Assembly: GCA_023228995.1 (NCBI GenBank)
Contig: JALOAD010000010.1
Location: 1 to 64,000, forward strand
Length of the DNA: 64,000 bases
Origin: JALOAD01 sp023228995 [NCBI: Candidatus Muiribacterium halophilum]
GTDB lineage: Bacteria; Muiribacteriota; Muiribacteriia; Muiribacteriales
Direction of reading: 5' to 3'
Below, piece by piece: positions 34,318 to 43,123 of the stretch. A program made the translations under genes and the position numbers. The first letter of the stretch is position 1; each line of letters begins with the position of its first letter. The notes under the pieces are model-generated. The model saw only the letters and a list, made by a program, of their open reading frames with translations, was not told where the DNA came from and searched no databases.

Positions 34318-36477
34318 ATGAAATTAACTAAAACTCAGATATTAAGTCTTTTTGATACATTAATATCAAAAACTTTATATCTGGGTTCTTCTTTTTTTAA
34401 GAGAATTGATGAAGCTCAAAGATATAATCAGGATACAATCGAAATTTTACCCTTTCAACTTGAAAATATAAGTCAAATAAAAAACTCTGATAATTTTAAA
34501 TGGAGTCTTCTTATAGGTTATCCATTAGGTATTGAAAGTACTAATGCCAAATTATATGAAATTGAGAAAAGCCTTGAATTTGCAATTGACGAAATAGTAC
34601 TAATGCCAAATTTATGCTGGCTTAAAGATGGTGAATATGAAAAAATCAGAAAAGAATTAAGTATAATAAAAGAAAAAGTTAGAATTCCAGTAAAAGTTAT
34701 ACTCAACAATATTCTTATTACTAGAGAAGAATTTGAAAAGCTCGCACAGATTACCGAAAATATGGGAATAATACTTATTCATTCTTATGAAAATCTAAAT
34801 GTAGAAAAAGAAAAGACCAAATCAAAATTTATTAGACAAACAAATTTTAATGGACAACTTGTAAGGGTAAAACTCAGAAATAAAGAAATAATAACAGAAA
34901 AAATATCTGGATTTGATACTATTTTTAGAGGAAGAAATATAAATTCAGGTTATTTATGGAAAAATAATATATTTCAGTATAATTCTTTTGATTTTTTAAA
35001 TAAAATAATAATAACACCAGGTACTTTAGCTGGAAGCGGCATTTCAGCCTCGTCTGTTTTATCAGTTGGATTTAAATCTCCTATGAATGAGGGAATAAAA
35101 AATCTTGAATTAGAGTGTTTGTTTAGTGATAGGCTTATGGCATGCGGTATCAAATCATTAGTTATTGATGAAATTGCTGACGAACTTTCTATAATATATA
35201 TTGCAAAAGATAGAATTGAGATAATACCTACTCCTGAATATGAAAAAATGGATATTTCAATTTTGTTTGAAAATATCAGACAAGAGTATGGAGATGTTTC
35301 TATAATAGGCATTGGACCTTGTGGAGAAGAAAAATTTATATCATCAACAATAGTTGCAACAGATCATGAAGGAAATCCAGCTATAATGCCATCCAGAGGT
35401 TCTGGTATTGGTGCAATATTTGGTTCTAAAAAAATAAAAGCTGTAATAATAGAAAATATTAAACAAAATAGCTTTTTTTCAGAAAAAGAAAATAAACTTA
35501 TAAATTCTTTTGAAGAACATCTTATAGAAAATACAATATCTGGAAGAATGCTTCCAAGACATTCTACAATGGGTTTTTTTGAAGTTAATAATATGCTTTC
35601 TTGTCTTCCATGCGAAAATTATAGGAAATCTTCGCTTGATAACAGCATTATAAAAAATATAATGGATGATTTTAAATCTAAATTTGATTTGACAAGATCA
35701 GAAAACAATATTGTTCGTTTTTTTAATAAACAAAAAAATAAATTTAGAAATATTAATTATATTGATTTTGCAGGTCTGGCATTGGTAAACGGAATATACG
35801 ATATAGATATTTTTTTAGATTTATATGAGTGGTGTTTTGAAAAAGGTGTTGATCCGATTGAAATCGGAGGAGCTTTTGCAGTTGCAAATGAAGCTGGTAT
35901 AATAACAAGTAATGGATTAAATTCTGATTTTTTGGATAATATTTTTGAAAACGATGATTGGAGAACAAAAGTTATACTTCAAGGTGGAGCAATTGCATCT
36001 AAAACTTTAGGAATAGGAAGAGCTCCTGTAATAAATGGCGAAGTAATGCTTCCTTATGATATAAGATCTATGGTACTTTCGGGTATTGCTCAAAAAAACG
36101 GTATATCAAATGATGAAAGTAATAATTTTTCTCAATCTTATTATTATTCATTTAGAGATATATCTAATATTGAGGATAAATTGGAAGAAATTAATATTAA
36201 TATGGAACATCTTAGTACAGCATTGAATGTTCTTGGGCTTTCAAGATATTGTATATTTGCTTTTCTTAAAAATACAAAAATGTTCAATCTTGTGATTGAT
36301 ACTATAAATTCGCTTTATAATTCAAAATTATTAAGCGGTGATATACTTAAAATTTCAAGGCAAGTTTTAAAATCAGAACAAAAATTTAACAATAAATGCG
36401 GTTTGTATTATAATTATAATATTCCGTCCTTTTTTAGAGAAGAGCAAAATAGCAAAGGAAATATATTTAAATATTAA
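34318..36477 (+). CDS. Fusion: degenerate DeoC-like domain plus aldehyde:ferredoxin-oxidoreductase-like domain
   Basis: A 719-residue protein with two parts. Residues about 8-162 track DeoC: LLIGYPLG for VVGFPLG, IDEIVLMPN for VDMVINIG, and VKVILNNILITREEFEKLAQ for [20 protein letters not shown]. The Schiff-base lysine is lost (LIHSYEN for YVKTSTG) and the last barrel strands with the second lysine are absent. From about 176 it follows tungsten/molybdopterin aldehyde oxidoreductases: GQLVRVKLRNKEI, FRGRNINSGYL, TPGTLAGSG, GIGPCGEEKF, PSRGSGIGAIFGSKKIKAV and GVDPIEIGGAFAVANEAG. Fe-S ligands are only partly kept (Cys429, Cys432; Arg436 and Ser642 at the expected third and fourth sites). It could oxidise or reduce acetaldehyde with ferredoxin, or be non-catalytic. 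No strong ribosome site precedes the ATG. Confidence 0.8.
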   Translation: MKLTKTQILSLFDTLISKTLYLGSSFFKRIDEAQRYNQDTIEILPFQLENISQIKNSDNFKWSLLIGYPLGIESTNAKLYEIEKSLEFAIDEIVLMPNLCWLKDGEYEKIRKELSIIKEKVRIPVKVILNNILITREEFEKLAQITENMGIILIHSYENLNVEKEKTKSKFIRQTNFNGQLVRVKLRNKEIITEKISGFDTIFRGRNINSGYLWKNNIFQYNSFDFLNKIIITPGTLAGSGISASSVLSVGFKSPMNEGIKNLELECLFSDRLMACGIKSLVIDEIADELSIIYIAKDRIEIIPTPEYEKMDISILFENIRQEYGDVSIIGIGPCGEEKFISSTIVATDHEGNPAIMPSRGSGIGAIFGSKKIKAVIIENIKQNSFFSEKENKLINSFEEHLIENTISGRMLPRHSTMGFFEVNNMLSCLPCENYRKSSLDNSIIKNIMDDFKSKFDLTRSENNIVRFFNKQKNKFRNINYIDFAGLALVNGIYDIDIFLDLYEWCFEKGVDPIEIGGAFAVANEAGIITSNGLNSDFLDNIFENDDWRTKVILQGGAIASKTLGIGRAPVINGEVMLPYDIRSMVLSGIAQKNGISNDESNNFSQSYYYSFRDISNIEDKLEEININMEHLSTALNVLGLSRYCIFAFLKNTKMFNLVIDTINSLYNSKLLSGDILKISRQVLKSEQKFNNKCGLYYNYNIPSFFREEQNSKGNIFKY

Positions 36478-36498
36478 AATTTTTTATAGGGAGGAGAT

Positions 36499-37665
36499 TT
36501 GAAAAGAATTTGTATTGTAGTACTTGATAGTGTTGGGGTTGGTTATCTTCCTGATGCTCATGAATATAATGATTTTGGAGCTAATACTCTTTTACATATA
36601 GATGAAAATACAAAGATGAATTTACCTAATATGGAAAAACTTGGTCTTGGTAATATTATAGATTTTAAAAATATAAAAAAAGAAGAAAATCCAACAGCAT
36701 GCTATGGTAAAATGGCTGAACTTTCAAAAGGTAAAGATACAATTACCGGACATTGGGAAATTGCTGGTATTGTACTTGAAAAACCTTTTCCAGTTTATGA
36801 AAACGGATTTCCAGAAGATATTATTAAAAAATTTGAAAAATTGACTGGAAAAAAAGTTATTGGAAATAAACCCGCAAGTGGTACAGAAATATTAAAAGAA
36901 CTTGGAGAAAAACATTTAAGTACAGGTGCTCTTATAGTTTATACATCAGCTGATAGTGTTTTTCAAATTGCAGCACATGAGAGTTTGATTCCTGTTGATG
37001 AACTTTATGATATTTGCATTAAAGCAAGAAAGCTTCTTACTGGTGAACATAGTGTTGGAAGAGTTATAGCAAGACCTTTTAATGGAAATAACAAAGATGA
37101 TTTTAAAAGAACACAAAATAGAAAAGATTTTCCTTTAAGACCTTATGAAAATATGCTTGAAAAATTAAAAGAAAACGGTCTTGATGTAATGGCTGTTGGC
37201 AAAATAGAAGATATATTTGCTGGTTACGGAATTACTTTATCATCTGGACATAATGATAATAATAAACATGGTGTAGATAATACTATTAAATTTTTAAAAG
37301 AAAAAAATAATGGTTTAATATTTACCAATCTTGTTGATTTTGACATGGTATATGGTCATAGAAATGATTTTAAAGGATATGCAAAAGCATTGGAAGAATT
37401 TGACTCTATGCTTCCAAAATTAATGAATAGTATGAAAGAAGACGATATTTTAATTATAACAGCAGATCATGGATGTGATCCTTTGTTTCCTGGAACAGAT
37501 CATACAAGAGAATATGTACCACTTATTGTTTATGGCAAAAATATAAAAAAAGGTGTAAATCTAGGAATTAGAAAAGGATTTAACGATATATCTGCAACTG
37601 TATTAGAATATTTTAATATTGAAAAAATTACCGGTGAGTCATTTCTCGGGGAGATAAATGTCTAA
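36499..37665 (+). CDS. deoB: Phosphopentomutase
   Basis: DeoB interconverts (deoxy)ribose-1-phosphate and -5-phosphate, feeding nucleoside breakdown products to DeoC. The 388-residue alkaline-phosphatase-superfamily enzyme shows [24 protein letters not shown] (metal and phospho-threonine region), [22 protein letters not shown] and the late metal site [19 protein letters not shown]. Start is TTG behind GGGAGGAG. No N-terminal peptide is present, so it likely stays in the cytoplasm and supplies the compartment from outside. The stop overlaps the HEAT gene. Confidence 0.96.
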   Translation: MKRICIVVLDSVGVGYLPDAHEYNDFGANTLLHIDENTKMNLPNMEKLGLGNIIDFKNIKKEENPTACYGKMAELSKGKDTITGHWEIAGIVLEKPFPVYENGFPEDIIKKFEKLTGKKVIGNKPASGTEILKELGEKHLSTGALIVYTSADSVFQIAAHESLIPVDELYDICIKARKLLTGEHSVGRVIARPFNGNNKDDFKRTQNRKDFPLRPYENMLEKLKENGLDVMAVGKIEDIFAGYGITLSSGHNDNNKHGVDNTIKFLKEKNNGLIFTNLVDFDMVYGHRNDFKGYAKALEEFDSMLPKLMNSMKEDDILIITADHGCDPLFPGTDHTREYVPLIVYGKNIKKGVNLGIRKGFNDISATVLEYFNIEKITGESFLGEINV

Positions 37666-39775
37666 ATTTGATGAAGTTATCTTTAAATTAAATAGCCGAA
37701 ATATTAAAGAAAGAATTGAAGCAGTTACTGAACTTGGTGATTTAGGTGATCCTAGAGGTGTTGAATATCTTATAAATAATCTTCCTGAACTTCATTCAGA
37801 ATTGAGATTAAATATAATAAGAGCATTAAAAAAAATAAAAGATCCGTCAGCAAGTGGTCCACTTATAGTAGTTTATGATGAAACTCCTTCTCAGATAATA
37901 AGGCATGAGATAATAAATGCATTGCTTGCAATATGTGATGATCATTCTATAAACAAACTTATGCAGATTGTAAATGATATTACAGAAGAAATATATCTTC
38001 GTGTAACTATACTTAAAGAAATAACAAAATTTAGATTAAAAGATTCTTCTGATATAATTAATACTTCGGTTTCTTTGTTAAAAGATAAAAATGTAGAGAT
38101 TAGAAAAAATGCTCTTAATCTAATAAATGAGTATAGAGTTAGAAATATTCAAAATTATCTTTTCCCTCTTTTAAAAGAAGATGATATAGAAGTTAGAAAT
38201 AAAGCTCTTGTATATCTTTATAAAACCGAAGGCGAGGTAGTGATTAACAAAGTTATAAATATTCTTTCATCCAATCAAGTTGATAATAATGATAAAGCAA
38301 AGATAGTTGAGGTGCTTGGAAGTATTAGAGTTGAAAAAGTTGTTAATCTTCTTAAAAAACTAATTATATGTAATATTGAAATAATCAGAAAAAATGCTAT
38401 TTTTTCTCTAGTCCATACAGGCGAGAAGGGAATACATGAAGAAATTTCCAAAAGATTAAAAGATAATTCAGCAGAAGTTAGAAAAGCTGCACTTACAGCA
38501 CTTACTAATATCAAAGCTTCTATGTATGTAAAAAATATTATTCCATTAATAATGGATAAAGATGAAGGTGTTAGAACAGATGCAGTTTATGCTCTTAAAA
38601 ATCTTATCAATACAGTTGATCTTATTAAACTTGAACCTTTGATGAAAAATCCAAATCTAAATGTTGTAAGAGCTGTTCTTGAAGTATTTGCAGATAAAAA
38701 ATATGTACCAGCGGGTTTTTATGATTTAATTAATTCTCTTTATACTTCAGATGATGATATAATAAAAAAAGTTGTAATTCGTATTCTTGGTATTAATAAA
38801 GATAAAAAAGCTTTTGATAAACTACTTTTGCTTTTTTCAGGCGGAAGTGAAAATATAAAAATAGATATACTCTATAATCTCAAAGAGTTTAAAAGTCTTT
38901 ACACTGTGCTTATTCCATCACTTTTTGAAAAATATAAAGATGAGGATTCAGAAAAAATCAGAGCTGTTATGACTGATATAATTGCACTTGGTAATGATAG
39001 AGAAAGTGGTAAAATATTACTTTATATTGTTAAAAACGAGACAGATGGCCGAACCAAAAGTAATGCTGTTGAAGCATTAGAAAATTATGTTGATATAATT
39101 GATGAGGTAGATTTGGTAAATACAATAATGCCTTGTCTTAAAGATAGTAACAATAGGGTTAAAGCTAATGCTGCTAAAGCATTGTGGACACTTGGCGGGC
39201 TTAGAATGGTATCAATGCTTGAAGATATGCTTAGAAGCGAGGATAGATGGCAGAGAGCGAGTGCATGCTTTGTGCTTGGTGAGATTGCAGCTATTCAGGT
39301 TGTACCTGTGCTTAAAAGATGTCTTGATGATTCTGAGGATGTTGTAAGAGGAAATGCTGTAAAAGCACTTGCAAAATGTGGTGAATTTGATGTAGTGCAT
39401 GATTATATATCAAAATATAATTCAGAAACAGATGTTGTTAGGCAGGCTATTGTTTTTTCATGTAGATTTTTTAATAATGATGAAACTAAAGAATTTCTTG
39501 TTAATATGCTTGAAGAAAAAAATGCTAATATTTCAAAAGAAGCTGCTTATTCAATAAAATTCCTAATAAAAGAAGATATATATCTTGTTGAGAAAGTATC
39601 TTATAAGATTGAAAAACTTGATAAAGAAATTATAAAAATACTTGTTGACCCTATAGGAGACTCTCAGAGTTCATTTGCACTTGAACTACTCGAAAGATTA
39701 AGTTATTATGATGATATTGAGATATCTTCAAAAGCATCAAATATATTAAAAAAGGTAAATAAAGTTGCATTATAA
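37658..39775 (+). CDS. HEAT-repeat protein
   Basis: A 705-residue all-helical protein made almost wholly of HEAT/PBS-lyase-like repeats of about 31 residues, for example [41 protein letters not shown] and [21 protein letters not shown]. No signal or catalytic domain is seen. It begins eight bases inside deoB, so it is translated with the BMC operon and may be its last member, perhaps as a scaffold. It could equally be an unrelated cytoplasmic adaptor. A second HEAT-like protein lies at 49952. Confidence 0.82.
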   Translation: MSKFDEVIFKLNSRNIKERIEAVTELGDLGDPRGVEYLINNLPELHSELRLNIIRALKKIKDPSASGPLIVVYDETPSQIIRHEIINALLAICDDHSINKLMQIVNDITEEIYLRVTILKEITKFRLKDSSDIINTSVSLLKDKNVEIRKNALNLINEYRVRNIQNYLFPLLKEDDIEVRNKALVYLYKTEGEVVINKVINILSSNQVDNNDKAKIVEVLGSIRVEKVVNLLKKLIICNIEIIRKNAIFSLVHTGEKGIHEEISKRLKDNSAEVRKAALTALTNIKASMYVKNIIPLIMDKDEGVRTDAVYALKNLINTVDLIKLEPLMKNPNLNVVRAVLEVFADKKYVPAGFYDLINSLYTSDDDIIKKVVIRILGINKDKKAFDKLLLLFSGGSENIKIDILYNLKEFKSLYTVLIPSLFEKYKDEDSEKIRAVMTDIIALGNDRESGKILLYIVKNETDGRTKSNAVEALENYVDIIDEVDLVNTIMPCLKDSNNRVKANAAKALWTLGGLRMVSMLEDMLRSEDRWQRASACFVLGEIAAIQVVPVLKRCLDDSEDVVRGNAVKALAKCGEFDVVHDYISKYNSETDVVRQAIVFSCRFFNNDETKEFLVNMLEEKNANISKEAAYSIKFLIKEDIYLVEKVSYKIEKLDKEIIKILVDPIGDSQSSFALELLERLSYYDDIEISSKASNILKKVNKVAL

Positions 39776-40538
39776 AAAAAATTTAATAATTAGTCTTGTA
39801 TTGATTGCCTCTGTAATTTCTATATCGTGTAAAAGAATTCCAGCACCATCAGGAAGAAACAGAGCTGTTGTATCAAAGACATCATCAGAATATTACACAA
39901 TATCAAAAGGAGATACTCTTTTTTCTATATCCAAGCAATTTAATGCGAGTATAGATTATCTTCAAAAAGTTAATAATATTAAAAATCCTAATTTCCTTCA
40001 TATAGGACAAAAAATTTATGTTGGAAAAAAAGAGATAAAGCTTGATAGCAGTGGAGATATAAAAAAAGATAAAAAAATAGTTTCTAATAATAAAAATACA
40101 AAAGTAACAAAAATAAATAAAGATAAACCTAATTCTAATGTTAATATAAAAAACTATAATGTAAAAGCATTTATAATAATGCCGTCCAACGGAGAAATTC
40201 TTTATAAATTCAATGATATGAAAAACGGTATAAGAGTTGAAGGTATTGAGATAAAAAATAACAAAGATACTTTTGTAAAAGCAACAGCTTCAGGTGATAT
40301 TGTTTATGTTGATGAAGATGAAAAAAATAAAATATTAATAATTGATCATAAAAATAATTTTTATACAGTTTATTCAGATTTAAAAAAAGTTACTGTTAAA
40401 ATGGGAGATATAGTTAAGGGTGGGGAAGTAATTGGAAGTACAGAACAGGGAAAAAGCTTTTATTTTGAGCTAAAAAGATTTCAAAATGAAAACAATCCTG
40501 TCGCTGTAAATCCTGATTTTTATATTTTGCAGAAATAA
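39765..40538 (+). CDS. LysM lipoprotein with degenerate M23-like domain
   Basis: The TTG start gives a lipoprotein signal ending SVISISC, then a LysM peptidoglycan-binding module (YYTISKGDTLFSISKQFNASIDYLQKVN...IGQKIYV, about 47-90), a Lys/Asn-rich linker, and an LytM/M23-like beta domain (VEGIEIKNNKDTFVKATASGDIVYV, FYTVYSDL, KGGEVIGSTEQGKSFYFELK). The zinc-binding HxxxD and HxH residues of active endopeptidases are not visible, as in NlpD/EnvC-type amidase activators. It is probably an outer or inner membrane lipoprotein controlling cell-wall hydrolases at division. Confidence 0.85.
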   Translation: MHYKKNLIISLVLIASVISISCKRIPAPSGRNRAVVSKTSSEYYTISKGDTLFSISKQFNASIDYLQKVNNIKNPNFLHIGQKIYVGKKEIKLDSSGDIKKDKKIVSNNKNTKVTKINKDKPNSNVNIKNYNVKAFIIMPSNGEILYKFNDMKNGIRVEGIEIKNNKDTFVKATASGDIVYVDEDEKNKILIIDHKNNFYTVYSDLKKVTVKMGDIVKGGEVIGSTEQGKSFYFELKRFQNENNPVAVNPDFYILQK

Positions 40539-40551
40539 AACGCATTATATT

Positions 40552-40580
40552 TTGACTAATATATGTTATTTTATTAATAT
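40552..40580 (+). promoter_or_regulatory. Sigma-70-type promoter for the wHTH-surE-pseudopilin run
   Basis: TTGACT at 40552-40557, a 17-bp spacer and TAATAT at 40575-40580. It lies 31 bp before the wHTH start codon. The position rules out an upstream start for that protein. Confidence 0.78.
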
Positions 40581-40611
40581 ATATTACAACAAATCCCGCA
40601 GGAGGTTACAA

Positions 40612-40839
40612 ATGTATAACATCGGTGAAATCTCAGGAGCTATATGGAAATATCTTTCTGAAAATGGAAAAGTACAGTATAAGAAGATGAGAGATGATGT
40701 AATGTCTTCATTTGATACTTTGCCAATGAAAGATAATAAATTTTCAATGGCTATTGGTTGGCTTGCAAAAGAAGGAAAGCTTAATTTTATCGAAGAAGGC
40801 GAAGGTAGAAGATACAGACTTTTTATTGAGTTGAGGTAA
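40612..40839 (+). CDS. Winged-helix domain protein (DUF2582 type)
   Basis: A 75-residue single winged-helix domain: MYNIGEISGAIWKYLSENGKVQYKKMRDD, then FSMAIGWLAKEGKLNFIEEGEGRRYRLFI. This matches the small PF10771-type family of free-standing wHTH proteins whose role is unknown, possibly DNA-binding. The ATG at 40612 lies behind GCAGGAGG and downstream of the promoter, so an apparent longer frame is untranslated leader. It is followed two bases later by surE. Confidence 0.8.
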   Translation: MYNIGEISGAIWKYLSENGKVQYKKMRDDVMSSFDTLPMKDNKFSMAIGWLAKEGKLNFIEEGEGRRYRLFIELR

Positions 40840-40840
40840 A

Positions 40841-41602
40841 ATGAATTTTTTATTAGTTAACGATGATGGTATTAAAAGTAAGGGAATTGAATCGCTTGCA
40901 TGGGAATTATCAAAAAGAGGGAAAGTTTTTATTTTTTCTCCAGAAACGGAAAAAAGTGCAAGCGGTAGTGCTATGACTATCAATAATAGTATAATTATAA
41001 AAGAAAGTCATAATTTTCCTGTTAAAGTAGAAAAAGCATTTGTACTTGAGAATGGGTTTCCTGTTGATTGTGCAAAGACTGGAATTTTTGCTTTAAAAAA
41101 TAAATTTAATATTACTATCGACCTAATTGTATCGGGGATTAATCGGGGAGAAAATACTGGTATAGATCTTAGATATTCTGGAACTGTAGGTGCTGCATTT
41201 GATGGTATTGAAAAAAAAATTCCATCAATAGCTGTTTCGCTTGCATCTTATGATTTTGAAAATCCTAGATTTTTGAATGCTGCTGCTTTCACAGGGGACT
41301 TTATTGATAAAAACTATAATAAAATAAAGCACGGAAAATGGAAAGATTATTTGTTTAACATTAATTATCCAGATTGTGATAATGTCACAGAATATGAATT
41401 TACAAAACCAGCTGATTTTTATTATGAGGAATATTATGAAATCGAGGAATATTCCGAACATTTTAGGATGATGCTTAGAGGTAAAAGAATCTTTGATAGA
41501 GATTTTAACAAAGGAACTGATCTTTATGCTATTGAAAATGGAAAAGTCAGTATTTCTTTGATTAGACCGGAATATAAATATGACATACCTGAAAAATTTT
41601 AA
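40841..41602 (+). CDS. surE: 5'-nucleotidase SurE
   Basis: SurE is a metal-dependent nucleoside-monophosphate phosphatase tied to stationary-phase survival. The start NFLLVNDDGIKSKGIESL has the metal-binding DD pair; PETEKSASGSAMT and SGINRGENTGIDLRYSGTVGAAFDG are also diagnostic. At 253 residues it is complete. Its end overlaps the first pseudopilin by 23 bp. Confidence 0.95.
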   Translation: MNFLLVNDDGIKSKGIESLAWELSKRGKVFIFSPETEKSASGSAMTINNSIIIKESHNFPVKVEKAFVLENGFPVDCAKTGIFALKNKFNITIDLIVSGINRGENTGIDLRYSGTVGAAFDGIEKKIPSIAVSLASYDFENPRFLNAAAFTGDFIDKNYNKIKHGKWKDYLFNINYPDCDNVTEYEFTKPADFYYEEYYEIEEYSEHFRMMLRGKRIFDRDFNKGTDLYAIENGKVSISLIRPEYKYDIPEKF

Positions 41603-41936
41603 AGGTTTTACTATAACTGAAATACTTTTAGTGATAGCTATAATATCAATTTTAGTGTTTTTTGCTATGATTGAATATAGTGGAAGTAAGTCACAGTTTG
41701 AAAAGAAAAAAGTTGAATCAGATCTTGCAAATATAAAAAAAGCAATGTCAATGTATGCAATTCAAAATGAAGGTGTTTTACCGACTGATTTTGTTACATT
41801 AAAAAATTCCGGTATAATCGAAAAAATCCCTGTAGACCCATGGGGTAAAAGATATCAGATTACAATAAAAAGCAATATAATTTATGTTGGTTCATATACT
41901 AATGGAACTGTCGAAGTTAATGTAGGAGCAAGATGA
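41580..41936 (+). CDS. Type II/IV pseudopilin 1 (GspG-like)
   Basis: A 118-residue pseudopilin with short leader MTYLKNFKG, then the prepilin-peptidase site G-FTITE and a hydrophobic helix LLVIAIISILVFFAM. Glu5 after the cleavage point is present. The short globular part ends VDPWGKRYQITIKSN, a GspG-like calcium-loop region (DPWGxxY). It overlaps surE upstream and the next pseudopilin downstream. Confidence 0.88.
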   Translation: MTYLKNFKGFTITEILLVIAIISILVFFAMIEYSGSKSQFEKKKVESDLANIKKAMSMYAIQNEGVLPTDFVTLKNSGIIEKIPVDPWGKRYQITIKSNIIYVGSYTNGTVEVNVGAR

Positions 41937-42376
41937 AAAATAAAGGTTTTACATTTATTGAATTAATGGTATCAATGGCAATAATAGCTGTTATTGTTTC
42001 TTTTGCTTTGCCATATTATACAGATTATGTAGATGAAGCTAAAACTAAAAAAACCTATATGAATCTTGATGCTTTTAAAAAGACTTTGGATTTATATAAA
42101 ATTGATGCTAATAATACTAGAAAACTTGAAAATAAGATGAGATATGATAATTGGCAAAATTATCCATATTCAAATAAAGATTTTAATTTAATAGATGTTG
42201 TTGAGTATAATTATGCAAGAGATCTTTCTAGATTTGTAAATGGTTGGGGTGAACCGTTTTCTATTATAAAAAGATATTCAGGTCCTAAATATTATTCTAT
42301 GTATGTAATTACTAATATTTATACAAACAATATTAAAATGACAAGAGAGGTGTTTATTGGTGTACAGGACAGATAA
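41933..42376 (+). CDS. Type II/IV pseudopilin 2
   Basis: A 147-residue protein: leader MKNKG, cleavage site G-FTFIE, helix LMVSMAIIAVIVSFALPYY, then about 110 residues including RFVNGWGEPFSIIKRYSGPKYYSM, which resembles the DPWG-type loop. It overlaps both flanking pseudopilin genes, so all three are translated together and likely form one minor-pilin tip or pseudopilus. Confidence 0.86.
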   Translation: MKNKGFTFIELMVSMAIIAVIVSFALPYYTDYVDEAKTKKTYMNLDAFKKTLDLYKIDANNTRKLENKMRYDNWQNYPYSNKDFNLIDVVEYNYARDLSRFVNGWGEPFSIIKRYSGPKYYSMYVITNIYTNNIKMTREVFIGVQDR

Positions 42377-42719
42377 AGGTTTTACTCTTGTTGAAGTTCT
42401 TACTGTTTTACTTGTTGTTTCTATTTTAATAGCAGTTATGCTTCCATTTTTTGGTAATATTTCTGATAAAGTTAGAGCTTATAAAATGAAAATACAAATG
42501 GAAGATTTAAAAAAACAAGTTATTAAATACAATATGAAATACAATGAATTTCCAGATTCTCTTTCACAACTTCAGGGTGAATTTATTATTAAAGTACCTT
42601 TAAATCCTAGTGGGAAATTATTTTTTATTGAAAAAGATATTAACGGAGATTTTTTTATAAAAAGCGAATCCAATAATCCAGAATTTACATTTAAATTATT
42701 TATAGCTTCTGAAAATTAG
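42357..42719 (+). CDS. Type II/IV pseudopilin 3
   Basis: A 120-residue protein: leader VYRTDKG, cleavage site G-FTLVE, helix VLTVLLVVSILIAVMLPFF, then a short globular domain with FPDSLSQLQGEFIIKVPLNPSGKLFFI. Start is TTG at 42357 or GTG at 42360, both after GAGAGG. It is the last gene before a terminator. Confidence 0.85.
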   Translation: MVYRTDKGFTLVEVLTVLLVVSILIAVMLPFFGNISDKVRAYKMKIQMEDLKKQVIKYNMKYNEFPDSLSQLQGEFIIKVPLNPSGKLFFIEKDINGDFFIKSESNNPEFTFKLFIASEN

Positions 42720-42816
42720 TTTTTTAAATCTATATTGCTTTTAGCAAGATTTTGCCTAGTCATGTTATGATTTCGCCAAGATATATGCTTTGGGATATTA
42801 TGACTTCAGCATAGAT

Positions 42817-42837
42817 TGCTGACAAGTCAGCATTTTT
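42817..42837 (+). terminator. Rho-independent terminator after the pseudopilin run
   Basis: TGCTGAC-AA-GTCAGCA forms a perfect 7-bp stem with a 2-base loop at 42817-42832, followed by TTTTT. Confidence 0.75.
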
Positions 42838-42900
42838 GAGCTTCGCTCAAGTCTTAAACCTAGTTTTACTTGTAAAACTATATAGTGAGCAAAGCAAACC

Positions 42901-43048
42901 AGGCTGTTGAAAAACTAAAAAAATCAAAGATTGATACAAAATAGGGTCTGTGCCGAACTCTAAATTTAGCTTACATAGATCGGCCTGACCATGCTGTTTA
43001 TTTTTAAAGTTAATTTTGAAAAAAGAAAACTGCATTTTTCAACAGCCT
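42901..43048. mobile_element. MITE-like element with 14-bp terminal inverted repeats
   Basis: AGGCTGTTGAAAAA at 42901-42914 is repeated exactly in inverse at 43035-43048. The 148-bp body carries no gene. GGCTGTTGAAAAA-type termini are typical of several transposase families, including IS1182-like elements, so this is probably a non-autonomous remnant. No convincing target-site duplication was found at the two ends. The 180 bases before it and 75 after it are also gene-free and hold several hairpins, including TAGTTTTAC-TT-GTAAAACTA at 42861-42880. Confidence 0.6.
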
Positions 43049-43051
43049 CGA

Positions 43052-43094
43052 ACTATGATGTCAGACTGATATTATCAGTTTCTGACATCATAGT
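43052..43094. repeat. Long hairpin between convergent genes
   Basis: Arms ACTATGATGTCAGA (43052-43065) and TCTGACATCATAGT (43081-43094) are perfect inverse copies; the loop CTGATA-T-TATCAG pairs again, giving about 20 bp of stem. A smaller hairpin GTGCATTTATGCAC follows. No T-run flanks it. It lies just beyond the stop of the minus-strand lipoprotein gene. Confidence 0.8.
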
Positions 43095-43123
43095 GCATTT
43101 ATGCACTTATAAACTATTTTTAT

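Noticed and set aside
26067-37665. Reading the BMC as a propanediol or ethanolamine compartment
   Set aside because: No diol dehydratase, ethanolamine ammonia-lyase or glycyl-radical enzyme is present; DeoC, RpiB and DeoB define a sugar-phosphate type.
42847-43035. Minus-strand open frame across the MITE-like element
   Set aside because: It ends within the inverted repeat, has no ribosome site, and resembles no transposase fragment.
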